Source: Atrichornis clamosus
Taxonomy: Eukaryota; Chordata; Aves; Passeriformes; Menuridae
Direction: 5' to 3'
Length of the DNA stretch: 64,000 nucleotides
Assembly (NCBI GenBank): GCA_013400975.1
Contig: WBMZ01006400.1
Span: 372,001-436,000, forward strand
Below are positions 28,286-40,700 of the stretch, in pieces (position 1 is the stretch's first letter; the number at the start of each line of letters is the position of its first letter). Both the position numbers and the translations under genes were made by a program. The notes under the pieces are model-generated. The model worked only from the letters and a program-made list of their open reading frames with translations, ran no database searches and was not told where the DNA came from.

Positions 28286-28845
28286 AAATTGCCAAGTACT
28301 TGAACACAGCATAAAAACACCCCAGAACTGGAATATATATTTTTTAAATCCCGCTCCTGAATCCATTATGCACAACTAAAGTGAAAAAATATCTTCAAGA
28401 AGTATCACAGTGTGCAATCCAGCTATGTTGTCCCATCACATGATTAAAAGAAATAGAGGCGAGACAGCAAATTACATATAATTCAACACATGTAATGCAT
28501 TTCTACCTTTAAACCTTCAATTTCTCTAAATGGGGTAATTTTTTTTAGAAGGAAAATTCTCAACCCTTCTGTTTTAGTAAGAAGGCTTATATGGTTTTAT
28601 AGTATTTCTCAAAACTGTCATTCTGAATTATTTATTCCTACTCTTTTCCAGTCAAAGTTTACATCTAAAAAACGTGAAAAATTCTTAATTCTTCGGGTTT
28701 TGCTTTTTGCCCCATTTCTTATACCCAAGATTGACTTTTCTGAAGCTGCAGCTGAGCTGTAGCCACCCCTCATCATTTTGTGAGCTAAACTGAGTCCAGA
28801 CAAGATCCATCAGCAGCCTGATCTAACAAAATCTGCTAGATCTGA

Positions 28846-29247
28846 CTGACTCCTCACTACTGCCAAGTACCTACACTCAGCTTCCAGCATCCTGATCCTG
28901 AAAACGTGGTGCCAAATCCCAAACTGACCCTGCATATACCAAAACCAGATCTGGGAGGGTATTTTTGGCTTTACTCGTCTTGCCTGTGGTCCACAATTGT
29001 TTTATGCCTTCTCAGGCGGTTTATTCACCTAAACCAAACAACACTGTGTGTGTCAAAACCCCGTGACAGCTTTGTCAAAACCACCCGGGCCACCCCTGGC
29101 TGCACAAGCCCACGGGAACCCTGGCCCACAACATCCTCTGCAAGACAGACGGAGGATACAGAGATCGAAGGTTCAATCAACCAGGAATCACACCTCACTG
29201 AGGACACACTACAATTCTACGAATACTTGCGTGAATACCACAGGTAA
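28846..29247 (+). CDS. Candidate internal exon within an open frame, unknown gene
   Basis: The plus strand is open for 134 codons in a patch clearly richer in GC and CpG than its flanks; about nine CpG fall between 28.90 and 29.24 kb. Two good splice acceptors are visible. One ends at 28887 (CTCAGCTTCCAG). A stronger one ends at 29015 (TTTTATGCCTTCTCAG). A donor, CACAG/GTAAAA, follows at 29243/29244. The shorter choice gives a 228-nt exon. The second half of the translation is acidic and protein-like (RQTEDTEIEGSINQESHL, then LTEDTLQFYEYLREYH), unlike the Cys/Phe/Leu-rich chance frames elsewhere. I do not recognise the protein, and no neighbouring exon could be paired with it. Alternatives are a noncoding RNA exon or a fairly young repeat insertion, which would also explain the CpG content. 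Confidence 0.3.
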   Translation: MTPHYCQVPTLSFQHPDPENVVPNPKLTLHIPKPDLGGYFWLYSSCLWSTIVLCLLRRFIHLNQTTLCVSKPRDSFVKTTRATPGCTSPREPWPTTSSARQTEDTEIEGSINQESHLTEDTLQFYEYLREYHR

Positions 29248-32200
29248 AAAGAAAAGGTATGTTGCCTAGATTCATATCTAATTGCAGACTGATTTGTGTA
29301 ATGAATTGCAATAGGTCTGCAAAATCAGAATTTCTTTCACGGTAAGTCAGAGAAATAATGCCAGAAAAAGAGAGCTAATCAAAGTTTGTGCCTTGCTGAA
29401 CACCATCAGTGCCCCCTCTTCAGTTCAGGTTTCATGGATTAGGGGTGGCTGTTATGCTCGAAATGCTGATCAAAGCCCTGGCATGGTGAGGACTTTGACA
29501 GTGCTTGATGGGATTTATTTAAATGCCATGTGACTTTTTAAAAATATTTTTGATAAGAGGTATTTCACACTGTATTTCCCTGACTGCACAGTCAGATTGA
29601 AAACAACAAGAAACCATTTCAAGGTGTCAAAGAAATCAAAGGCAACACTGAAGAAGATAGATTTTTTAAATGGAGAGTAAATCAGATTATTTTTTGACAT
29701 CACTTATTTTCCGTTTTCTTTGTATTTATATAACAACCTACAGTGAAAAACATGAATTTATAGTCCCCAAAACTTTTGTCAAGTTATTACAATGCTTAAT
29801 TTAAAATGAAAATTAACTTTAAACAGTTAAATGCATACGTAAGTCATAATAATGTAATTATTTTTATATTGATCATTTTTATTGCAGCATTTTACACTTT
29901 ACCTTACTATTTATTGAATACCATAATGAAATTCCACCTCCTTATTGCATTATTTAGCAAACAAAGTAGCAAACTACAGAAGTACAACAATAAAACTAAG
30001 GTGACCTAACAAAAATGCTGAATTTTAATTAAGTTATGGGAAGATGGTTTTGGAGATACTAAAGCAAGACAGTTTACTCAAAGACACAAAAGGTTGCTCT
30101 TTCCTGCATGACGGAAATTAGGAAAACATTCTAGCAATTTCTTCATCTGAAGTAAAAAAGAGGAAGAAAAATGGGGAAGAAAAAGTCAATAGTACTTTTC
30201 CTCAACAGAGTGAATATGGATTAATGCACATTATAAGGCTGTTCTGCAAAGAAAATGAAAATTAATATTGCAGCAGATTCCCTTGCCACCAGTATTTCTT
30301 CAAGCTTTTATTGTCCAAGAGAGCCATTCACAAAACCCACAAGTGATGATGATAATGATGAAAAAACCCTGAAACCCAAAATACATAACCCCTACATGGT
30401 CTACAAGTATTAACACATGCATAATATTTATGCAGCTTTCCATTTATGTACAGGTGAGCAGAATTTTCAGCTTCACATTCTCTTTTATAATATGCTTCAT
30501 ATCTGTAATATTAACACTGGATTCTGCAAGACAGCTTTCCTGGATTTCCTATTACTTGGAAAAACTACTACTACTGCCGCCGTGCTGCTAGTCACGATGC
30601 TTTTTTCTGAGCTTGTGCACTTGGCACTGGCTCAATTTCAGTGCCCTGTTGTTTCTTCACTAGACACAGTTCTTGTGTTTCTGCACCAGAACCCAAGGTT
30701 TCCAGCTCGAGAATGGGGTCACTCTCTGGACACACACTGGCTTTCTGCAGCTCCCGAAGAAGTCAGTAGGTGTTCCCTGGATAGACCTTTCTATAATCGA
30801 CCTAATTAATAAACTAATTTCTTCTCTTTAATTAAGACATCAGCAATTTGCTTTCCCTGCAACATTTGTTGGTGGGTTTGTTTCTCTTTGGAATCTCTGA
30901 GCAAGCTGGGGAACGGACCGAGCAGACGGACCAGGCTCCTTCACTGTAAGTGAAAGTACAGTCAGATCCCAGAAGAGCAGCCCATGACCACCCCAGGCTC
31001 AGAGGGAGCCAGGTATCTCTGTGCAAGCAGGGTGGAAGTGTCTGGAATACACTGCTGTTACTTCTGACTAAATAGAGATCTAGTATTCAGCTGGCATATA
31101 CTCAAAAAAATCAAGTTTTGATGGGTATTATCCAAGTTTTGATTAAAAAATTAACCATTTCAACCAATGTCTGAGTGTCTCCATTCTAGAACAATGTCAA
31201 GTGGTACAGAAGATCCTGTGAAAACCAACAATGCTCTAGAGAGCTGCTTTAGATATAGATATATGTATATATATATATATACACACACACTTCTTATGTT
31301 AGTGACATTTTATGTACTCTCCAGTCCTCTCTATTATTCAGATACTCCAGTTTATTTCAGATGTGGAATACATCCCTGTTTTCTCTGAACTTAATTTGCC
31401 TTCTTTCTAGATAATGGCAGAATTACCTTGGTTGTTAGTATTGCCCTTTAGCTTTCTGAAGGCAGAAGTAAAAATTCATACCTGAAAGACCATATTCTCC
31501 TGACTACACCAGAACAACCCAATCAAAAATGAAGACTAAAGGCTTATTCTTGCTGATGCAATGACACTGTGCAACTTTTATTCTCTTATGGAAGGAACAT
31601 AAAGAAAATAAAAATATGGCAGACTCCATGGTCTAAGATAAAATAGATACTGTTCTTTTCTAAAAAACATCCACCACTTGCAGCAGGGTGTACACAGAGT
31701 GAAGGAAATTCTAGACATTGATGTTTTTCCCTTGGAACTAGTTTTCAGGTATGCTAACTTACAGAGTCCATGAAACTATGTGAGGTGAAGGACAGAGGTA
31801 GCAACACTGTGAGCCAATATAACACAAACTGAAATGACAAAGTGACAGTGATGACTGAGATGACAAATGACAATATTCATATTAATAAGCACTAGTGACA
31901 TTCAGTCCTGGTTACAATGAAAGACACTACAATGTTTAGCACAGCAGCAGAAAAGAGATAACTTTTTTATGTCTTCCCCAACTTAAACAGTCAACAGGGA
32001 GGGGACAAGGTTCCATACATCTGTAAAGAGCTCTTATGGAGTTCAGCAAAACAGAAATTAATCAGAAAATGTATGTGCAGTAATTTTCATTGACCTAATT
32101 ATCCGTGTTTTCTTTTTTGAATCCATAAATTCAAAGTTCCCCCTTCACATACCAAAAGGGTAAAAAATAAATTATTTCTTACCCTGAAATAGCAGCATGA

Positions 32201-32280
32201 GAAATTGCTAGGCATTCTAAATCAGTCCTTCAATAGAGTTTTTGCTGATTTGGTCCATATACATTGTGGACCAAATTCCT
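29248..32280. other. Noncoding DNA, no gene recognised
   Basis: Mostly AT-rich. The plus strand at 30417-30809 is open for 130 codons and becomes GC-richer after 30.55 kb (GCCGCCGTGCTGCT near 30.58 kb), but I recognise nothing in it and its composition is not clearly coding. A microsatellite at 31.25 kb is listed separately. The rest shows no structure that I can name. Confidence 0.6.
31251..31290. repeat. TA/CA compound microsatellite
   Basis: AGATATAGATATATG-like sequence grades into a TA dinucleotide run and then an AC run. It is a typical compound microsatellite, likely polymorphic in length. Confidence 0.9.
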
Positions 32281-32307
32281 GAGCTGATCCCACTCTAGCT
32301 GCAGACT

Positions 32308-32780
32308 GTGGCTTTGGCAATAGGATCATTCAAATGTTTGGCTTTGGCAATAGGAACATTCAAATCCCCTTCTGCTTCTCAGAACCTCCCCTTGCCCTTG
32401 GTCACTCCTCCAGGCAGCCACAGCATCTATTTCAGCCTCCATGTCAAAAAACACCAAAACAAGATATTGCCCCTTCCTCAGAGCGGCTGGCCTTTCCCAC
32501 CCTGCCAGCTGGAGACAGACCCACACAATCCTCTAAAACGCACCCTTGTGTACTGCTCCCTGCCTCCCCTGTGCCAGCCAAAACTGCACCCAGGGAAGGT
32601 GCTAACTCTGCCCTTCCCAGTGTCCTGCCTGTCGGCTGGTTGTCCCCAGCTCAGGAGGTCTCTGAGTGCTTTGACTGAACATATCACAGCTGTGGCAGCA
32701 GCACAACTCCGCGTGTCCCTATGAAATTCATTTCTGACACACTGGCCTGCTAGGCACAAGCTGGGGCTTTTATTTTCAGG
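32308..32780. other. GC-richer patch open in several frames; not recognised
   Basis: Sequence between about 32.37 and 32.78 kb is distinctly richer in C and G than its surroundings, and C-rich on the plus strand. Because stop codons are AT-rich, two plus frames and one minus frame are all open for more than 110 codons. The longest plus translation (138 codons) is Pro/Leu/Ser-rich with no domain that I know. Overlapping openness on both strands argues for composition and not coding. It could be an exon of a noncoding RNA or a regulatory patch. CpG are few, so it is not a clear CpG island. Confidence 0.5.
32311..32366. repeat. Tandem repeat, two copies of a 30-bp unit
   Basis: The unit GCTTTGGCAATAGGA plus (T/A)CATTCAAAT starts at 32311 and again at 32341. 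The two copies differ at one position over the first 25 bases, then diverge. It reads in frame as an imperfect repeat within a plus-strand open stretch, but that stretch is probably not coding. Confidence 0.85.
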
Positions 32781-33176
32781 AAGAGAACCACAACATTTCC
32801 AAAGAAAGGCATCACATAGATGTAAAACTAGATGAAAACTCAATTAACAATATATACACAGCTAAATAATATTAAGGGTCTGAAATTTGCTGCAAACAAC
32901 ATTGAAATGAAACACCATACAGCTGCTCTGGTCAAAGTTTCCACTGACATTATATACACACACATAATTTCCAGTTAGCCTTAGCTTTTCAGCAATTATA
33001 AATCTTTCTTATAGTCTGGTATTTCAGAGGGTATGATCATGCAATTTTGCATTCAGCTAGAGAAGCCAAATAGGCACTGTTACTTGCCTTAGCAAAAGGT
33101 ATGTTACGTACACCACCTTCTGTGCATGGATAAATATTGTATGATAAATTAGCTGGGAAATATCAATAGGTAAGTG

Positions 33177-34067
33177 CTATGTTTTTGCAAAGTAGAAAAG
33201 AAATATATGAAAGCAGCTTAAATTAACAAAGCAGTAAGATAAGACCTGTACATGTTTCCAGTAAAAGCTGGAAAATACTTCTTGGCAGTGACAGATTTGC
33301 CATTGTAGAAGATAGAAAATCAAAATAAAATTATAACTAAAAACATAAACTGCAATGCTCTGTTTGCTGCTCTTGATGTGATTTCCCCAAGCAAATGACA
33401 ATTTAGGATTTTTGAGGCACATATACCCAAAAGATATTAAAGCAGCACATATTTCTGGCACATGTTGCACACTATTGTATCCCATTCCCTTGCAGAATTG
33501 CTCATAGGACATCAATAGAACAGACAGAAAGATGCTAGGAAAAAAGAAAAACATTCCAACTCTTTTAAAAACCCTGCAAATAATCAGGTATCTGAAGTAA
33601 ACAGTTTGGCCTGAAAGAGACTGTTGTGTGTGTTTTGTCTCTTTCCTTCTCCCCACCAAACCTTCCAACAGGGCCCTGGCTAAACGAGGCATTTTCCCCA
33701 CAGTTTCAGTGAAGAACAGAACACGCTGTACTTGCGGTCTGAGTAGGCACTGCACGACATGGCAGGTTTGAGTCTTGGGAAATACTTTGGTCCTGTCTTG
33801 GATTTGCTGTGGTCTCTCCGTACTTGGAGTTTTGTGAACAGGGATAAACCCCACTAACACCTGAGTGAAACACAGGACACTTGGCAGTACAGGGAGAAGA
33901 TTCTCGTACAGTGCAGCAACACAATGGTTCATCAAGACTGACAAAAAGAGCATCCAATTGTCTGTCTCTGGCCAGGGGTCAATATGCTCAGATGCTGCAC
34001 TGCAATGCAAGGTTTTACAGACACCCCTGGGGCAGCTGCTGCAGTGCTGGGCAAAGGCAGCTCTCAC
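33177..34067 (-). other. Longest open frame in the window (296 codons), unrecognised
   Basis: The minus strand is open for 891 nt from an ATG to a stop, which is long for AT-rich DNA. The translation is rich in Cys, Phe, Leu, His and Val with few Asp and Glu. It has several hydrophobic stretches, such as MFFFFPSIFLSVLLM near residue 170 and FILIFYLLQ near residue 250, that could mimic membrane segments. I see no conserved motif, no repeat structure and no resemblance to a known family. The first third lies in a GC-richer patch (33.65-34.1 kb). I favour a chance frame or an old pseudogene over a working gene. Confidence 0.12.
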
Positions 34068-34586
34068 TGGACTGCAGGAGATTTCTCTGCTGAACTGCTT
34101 TCAGACCCTCTATTATAATGCATAGGCTTTACAGAAGAGGGCAATTCAAGGAGACATGCTGTTTTTAAATAAAGCCTTTTCGTGAAAGGATCCAGACTAA
34201 AGCCATCTAATTCCTTGTTGGTAGAAGAGAGTCCTCTAGGTACTTCCAGAGCTCTTTTAAAACAACAGAAATGTATATGTATTTATGAAACATTGATGAA
34301 TCAAGTCCTGCCATGTCTGAGTAAACACATAATTTAGATTTGGTGCAATGTTTTCTGAATATTCAACTATCAGTTGATTGTGGAATGCATTTAGAGTTTA
34401 ATAGACCTATTAAAGTAAAATATACTTGCCAGAAAATTACTTTAAAAAAAAAAGTCTCATGATCTATAAGGATGTGATGTGGTTCCTTTCAGACTGTATT
34501 TGAGTTCTCTTCCTTAAGAAATGAATCCTCTAGCCTTCAGTGGTGATATTCCTTCCATTTTCTTTGGTATTATACCACAGCATGTT

Positions 34587-34735
34587 CATAGAATCATAGA
34601 ATGGTTTGGGTTGGGAGGGAACCTTGAAGATCATCTCATTCCAATCCCCCTGCTGTAGGCAGAGACCCCTTCAACTAGGCCAGGTTGCTCAAAGCCCCAT
34701 CCAATGTGGCCTTGAACACTTCAGGGGTGGGAGTT
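34587..34735 (-). mobile_element. CR1 LINE 3' fragment (avian), inverted
   Basis: The sequence starts with two copies of CATAGAAT, the reverse complement of the CR1 terminal octamer ATTCTATG. It continues with the avian CR1 3' region: GGTTTGGGTTGGGAGGGA, then CCAGGTTGCTCAAAGCCC, CATCCAATGTGGCCTTGAA and CACTTCAGGGGTGGG. Read on the minus strand, the element's 3' end is at 34587 and it is 5'-truncated at about 34735. It is far too short to encode the CR1 proteins. Its divergence from the usual bird consensus suggests an old, inactive copy. Confidence 0.93.
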
Positions 34736-37700
34736 GTTCAAGTTATATGTTCACATTATATGGGATTAAAGACAAGAACAGCAGACTAATGAAACTATCC
34801 AAACTGTATTTGAATTTAACTTAAATGCTGGGTCTTACATTTGACATCAATTTATCATTTTGCTATCACACAGTTTCAAACTTTCTCACCCCAACAAAAA
34901 AAGGTTTGCCATAAGGATATGTCAGCATTGCCTGTGTTCTCTGCCAGACTTCACAGCTCTTCCAGCAACCATTAGCCTTGCTGACTACAAAGATGAGGTT
35001 TTCTTCAAGATTACTGCTTTTCCTGGGACAGAAATTGTTCCTTTCTGCTGCCATTTTCCAGTGCAGTTGCTTGCCTATTGCTTACTCCAACCTGTATCCC
35101 CCTCTCTCCACCTACAGCTCCCATTTTGCTCAGACTGCCAACTCCCAGAGCAGCTGGTTTAGCTGGCTGCTTGCTAAGAGCTGAAGAAAGTGATGAGGTC
35201 CTTCAATGCCACCTTCCAGACTGTTATACGGAGTGGCTATATCCCATAGTATATTTATTTCCATCAGTCAGTATTTTTCACAGATTTTCCATTTTGGTTC
35301 TGCTAAGAACACTCTTCCCAAGTCAGAGTAAAAGACTCAGAATCTACCATGTTCAGTGGGGCTGTACGCTGAGGTCCAATAAAATAAATGAAGCACTTCC
35401 AACAGAATAAAAATACCCTCACAGCTGAGAGAATTTTTAAGCCTTAAGAAATACACATTAAAATAGAGACATGAAAAGATAGAGGCTTTCTCTCTACAGG
35501 CTGTAGGCCAGTGCAGCCCAGACTGGAAGTGAGTTTCAGATGAGTGAATAATCAATGTTAGCCCACACAGCTCAAACGCTTTCCTGCTCCAGGCTGCAGC
35601 TCAGCTGCTCCTCAGCCAAGCCCCAACCACCTCCCCAAGCTTGTCTGCAGGCACTCTCCACCTCTTCAGAAAGGGAAATCAAAAGAAAATGCTCTTCCTT
35701 TCAAGAGGATAACAAAATAAAGAGATTTATCCTAAATTTTCTCACCTGTTAGAGCACAGTTTAGCTTTCAGACACTATACATTCCATTCGTTATTATTCC
35801 AGCAAGCTTTGTTTCATGCAAGAGCACTTTCCCAGGAAAGAATGTTAACTATGTGTTGTCCCTATATTGGAGATGAGGGGAGTTATCCATCATCTACCAA
35901 ACCTTTCAATCTCTTTGTGGCATGAAAGATATGAGAATTTGGTACTATGTGGCTAGGATTATTAGAGAGGTGGGAGACGAAACAAGCAATCCTCCAACCC
36001 AGTTTAATAAATATGCACCCACTGATTTTACAAAATATATAGATAACCCACTGGAAGTTAGGTGCAGAGATGCTCTACAGTCAGAGTACTAAAAACTTTA
36101 ATAATTTCATAAAGAAAGCTTTCAGTTGTAAGAAGAAACCAGGTGAATATTAATCTATTATTTATATATTTATGTATTATTTATATAATAATATTAGCAA
36201 GTATGGTGCAATGAAATAAAGTATTCAGTGTCAAGCTGAAATATAAATTATTTGTATGGCAAGTTTTCATATTTTGCTATTACAGAATACAGGCTTAATA
36301 CTTATTCAACATACAGGGCAGAAATAACTACTAACTCCATATGCTCTGGATCTCCTTTTTTCAAAAAATCTGGTCATCATTTCACGTGTTTTTATTTCTC
36401 ACCAAGGGAAACAAAGCTAGTTTAGAATGGGAATGCTTTAGCAATTAGCAACCATCATTAAAAATATTATATAGAAATTATTGAAGCCTTTTACATTCTA
36501 AATGACTCCAGGATTTTAATACTTTGGAAAATATTCCAAGTTTTGTGTGCCATCAGATTATACTATTATGCTGAAACAGTCAGGATAATACTTATTCTAA
36601 CAGTTTAGTGTCCATATAGAGAAATTATGAATCAAGCAGAGCACAGCCAGTTATTCTAACTAAATCAATGAAACGGGAACAAAACCAACAGCTCACTCTA
36701 TGCACAGTTTAATATTATATGGAGAACTTCTAACCAAAAGCCAAAAACCTTCAAGTTAGAACTAACAAAGAAAATACCAAACATACACTGACTACATCTA
36801 CATGGACAGCTTAATCACTTCACTTGAAAAAATTCCTTCATCTATTTTTGACCAAAAGTATAATACCATGTTTCATTAAAAAAATTGATACTGAAACATG
36901 ACCACTGGTTTTACTGGGAATCTTAGAATTCCTAACATACGACCTGATGATTCATAAATGCACAAAGCAGACAAAACTTGAACTCTTAACAAAGCCAGCC
37001 CATCGAATGTTCAGACACCTGAAAACTACTTTTGTGTAAACAAATATTTCATCCACTCTGCCTTAAGAGTAGATCATGATCTTTCCCGCCTGCTTTGTCT
37101 TTCTCACTACTGCAATGCAGAGGTATTTGTGATCCAGAAGCTCAGCTTTGTTCCAGAAGATTTTAGAGATCTGTACACTTGTCAGCCTCTTACCAGATTT
37201 TACACCACTCAACAATCCTTTGATTTTCTTCTGCCTATCAGAGAAGAATATTAATGACCAGTATGGGTGTGTTAATTTGTGTTACAGTGACATATAAAAC
37301 CAAAGACCAAATAGAAGCCTGTTGTCTTCATAAATTTCAGGAGGGCTACCCAAGATGATTAGGCACTGTGATATTAGAACATTACCAGGAAGACCCCAGA
37401 ACACAGCAGAAAAACAACCTAATACATGCAACGAAGAATGTCTGGGAAAAAATTTACATAAATATAATCAAAACATATCATATCTAAGTGCTTAGAATCG
37501 TTAGGAAAGCCGCTGAGACAGACCAGCCATGGAAACATTTTTTTCCCTGGTTTTTGGCAAAAGTAATGCAGATAGGAATTTCATACCTAACTGATGAGTC
37601 CAGCACGGTACTAAATCCAGCCTGTTAGCACCAGAAAATAGCTTTTCATGGTGATGGGATGAATGTATGATAAGCTGCATGGGATAGCTGCAAATTCAGC

Positions 37701-40700
37701 ATGGCTTGAAAATTGAAAACTAGTTTGAGATGTACAGCACATCCGTCTGGACCCAGCCACAATCCTCCTGTGAGATACTCGGTGACAGTTAAGGATGAAT
37801 ACAAACCACATAAGGAAGACCGACTTCCTACAGGAAAGGATGAAATATGTCTTTTCATACTCCACTGAACTGTGCAGGAAAATTATGCAAAGATTGTGTT
37901 GGCACTTTATATAAAAAGTTTTCCTTTTAAACAGCACTACTTTTCACTAAAACCACGGTGCATAATATCCATTACCACTGAAAATCCTGCAGAAAATAAA
38001 AATACAACCTGTTTCCTCGCATATTCTCCTTCACAGTTATCAAGCCATTTACTGCTTTCTTGGATTAAAGTCTCAAGTTCTATTATTAGGCTGACACCAC
38101 ACTAAAATTTTATCAACAGTTTCTTCTCAATGCTGACTGTGATCAATCATGAAGGCCATTAATTGTAAGCACAACTACTTCCTTCAGGTCATAATCGCCT
38201 AATTGCAACAATGTATTTGTATGACTAAGTTCTGTCACTTTTATCTTTAACTGATTTCATAGATAAAACTAGGTGCCAGATTACAATCTAGAAATTAAAC
38301 CTTAACAGCAGAAGAACCCCAAACAAACAAAGGAAAAAAACCTGTGAGGGATTATCACTGTGAATGTACTACTGGTCTTTGCTGGAGTTATCCACGGACG
38401 TGCTGTTTCTGACTCTCAAATGGGACCTGCAGTAGGTGGAACTAACTGCACCCAGCCACTGGAGCATGGGTGGTTCTGATCTGACAGGAGCCCTCGGTAC
38501 TGGGGATCCAGGCAGATGAAGGGACAGCGCAAACAGCACACAAGCCCACTGCTGGGAGTGACAGATCCTTAAGTATGTCCAAATTTTATTCAGACTAAAG
38601 CAGGATCCAGGAAAGTTCCTACAATCTAAAAGCCTAACAGTTATAAACTCATTATATGTTTAAGTAGAATAAACAGTTCCTTTCAGTCAAATCAAATTAG
38701 ATGAGAGATTTTGGAGGGGTGAGGGAAAGTAACCAACCTTTACCTGGCTCTTTACTCACACCTTTTCTCAACATGAGCTTGCACAATTGAAAAATATCTT
38801 TAGCGGTTTCTTCAGTTGTGTTACACTGCACATTCTGAACCCCATGATGAAAAGCAAGCAATGCAGTCCTGAGCACACACTGCAAAAAGGTATTTCTAAA
38901 GGCTATTTTATTCTGCTCTAGTTTCCCTCCCCACCCCACACTGGTTATCCATTTATTGGATGATATTTGATACCAAAGGGGAACTATTACATTTCTTTCT
39001 CTGTATTAAAAATCCACACCTAATAATTAAAAACCATGACTTGTAAAGGTCTTCTCCATAACCGTTGTATACCCTGTATACTGCTTTATACCCTTTTTAC
39101 TTAAGTGGCTTGATTCAATTTTTATTCCTCTTTTTTCAGTTGACAATCTCTTGCATGATAAGCAGTGAGCCATCTTTGTTAGTTATATTCTCTTAAAAGG
39201 TGAATCTGAACACTTCTAAAGCACACACCCACCATTATAGCACAGATAAATCTACTAAAGAAAACAGAAGTCCTTCCACAATATCCCTCATACCTACTTT
39301 CAACTTTGTGACCTAAAACATGCTTTGTCAGTACTTTTTTCTTGATAATGGGCTTATTCAGGTCCTAATTTGTACAAACATAAGACTAATTATTCAGCAA
39401 AATCATAAAGAAATAATGGGTAAACCATTAAATTGGTAAACCAGAGATTACAACAACTCTAGTTAATTGCAATAAATCAGACTTTACTGATATTACATCA
39501 TTTTTACAGAAAATTACTCTTACCATTTTGTGGAAACGAAATAGAAGGAGCTCCAGTCTCCAGAGAAGTTCCAGCCTTACTTCTCATCTCTGTTTTGGTG
39601 TGCTGACGCAGCTGCTCTTAAAAAACCATCCCCACCAAGGACCTGAGTTTGCACAGACAGGTAAAGACTGGCTGAGGGGTCATCACTCTAATTGAAATCA
39701 GGTGTGGGGTTGGCACATGATCGTCTTCTCCTGGACACCTGGCAGGGGGCTAACGACGAGCAGCACAACAAAATGATTCGACTACAGAGAATTCAGTTTT
39801 CTGATTTTTTATGAGAGTTTTACAAAGTACAGTCTCCTCAGAAAAGATACTATGAATGTTTCTTGCTGGTCAACTGCTTCATTCCTGTTGTTGTTTATTT
39901 TTCACTAGTATTGGTCTGGAAAAAAAAATGAACAGTAGGTGCGAAGAGCGAGTGCATTGTATTTAGTGCTGCACAATAATACTGAATGTAGCTGTGGAGT
40001 GATATTTTAGCAGCAGTGTTACTTTTAGGATAAGTTGTTTTATCTTTGTACTGTTCTACCTTTTTCAGATAATACTGCTGCTGGCCAAAATATAAGCTGA
40101 AGTAATTAAAACTATGCTTTATCTAAATATGATTTACAGATAAGAAGAAAAGAAACCCCAAACTGGCAATATGAACAAGTTACAATTTAAAAAAAACCCC
40201 AAAAACCTATGATGATACATGGCAAAGTTCTTTATGACTTAGTAATTTTCTGATAACTAGAGGTATATTGGTTCAATAAATCAGAAAGAGAAAGGAATCG
40301 GAAATATCACTACATTGTGACTACTTAGATATGCAAAAGAAGGGAGAAACAATGAAAATCCAAATAAAATTAACAGCTATGAAAAGAAAACGGTTCACTT
40401 CGATTGATCTCATAAATATGAGAAGCGTTTCTGAGGTTTTGTTTATCCTGAAAGCACAAAAACCCACACGTTCTTTTAGTAAGTTGTAGAATTAGTTGTA
40501 CAGTTACAAACCCCTGCACCTGCAGTGGACAGTGAGAGAACGAGAGCAAGAAAGATAGGCAGAAAGACAGACAGCTGTGTGCCTTTTTAAAAAGAAAACA
40601 GATCAAAACCGTGAAACCCAAAGTGGGGAACACCCTTGCCAAAGGCTAATCTGCAGACCTTTAGGTGAGCAAGAAAGAGAGCCCAGCATCCTGGACTCCA

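Larger units (their letters stand above)
13112..28845. other. AT-rich noncoding DNA, no gene recognised
   Basis: About 15.7 kb without a recognisable gene, tRNA or transposon body. Open frames are mostly shorter than 100 codons, with a few of about 110-140 codons that I do not recognise. Contents worth separate entries are the 22-bp duplication near 23.3 kb, the lysine-rich frame near 25 kb and the A/C-rich tract near 28.2 kb. Repeat content visible by eye is very low, which fits a unique avian intergenic or intronic region. Confidence 0.65.

Noticed and set aside
30417..30809. Plus-strand frame of 130 codons with a GCCGCCGTGCTGCT segment
   Set aside because: The first half is AT-rich and random-looking, and the GC-rich part carries no motif, so a chance frame is more likely.
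35020..35680. GC-richer pieces with overlapping frames of 60-110 codons
   Set aside because: Openness on both strands and in several frames reflects composition; no exon boundaries or homology are visible.
38697..38939. Minus-strand frame of 80 codons (contains TTEETAKDIFQLCKLML)
   Set aside because: Locally protein-like, but short, with no supporting splice signals and no recognised family.
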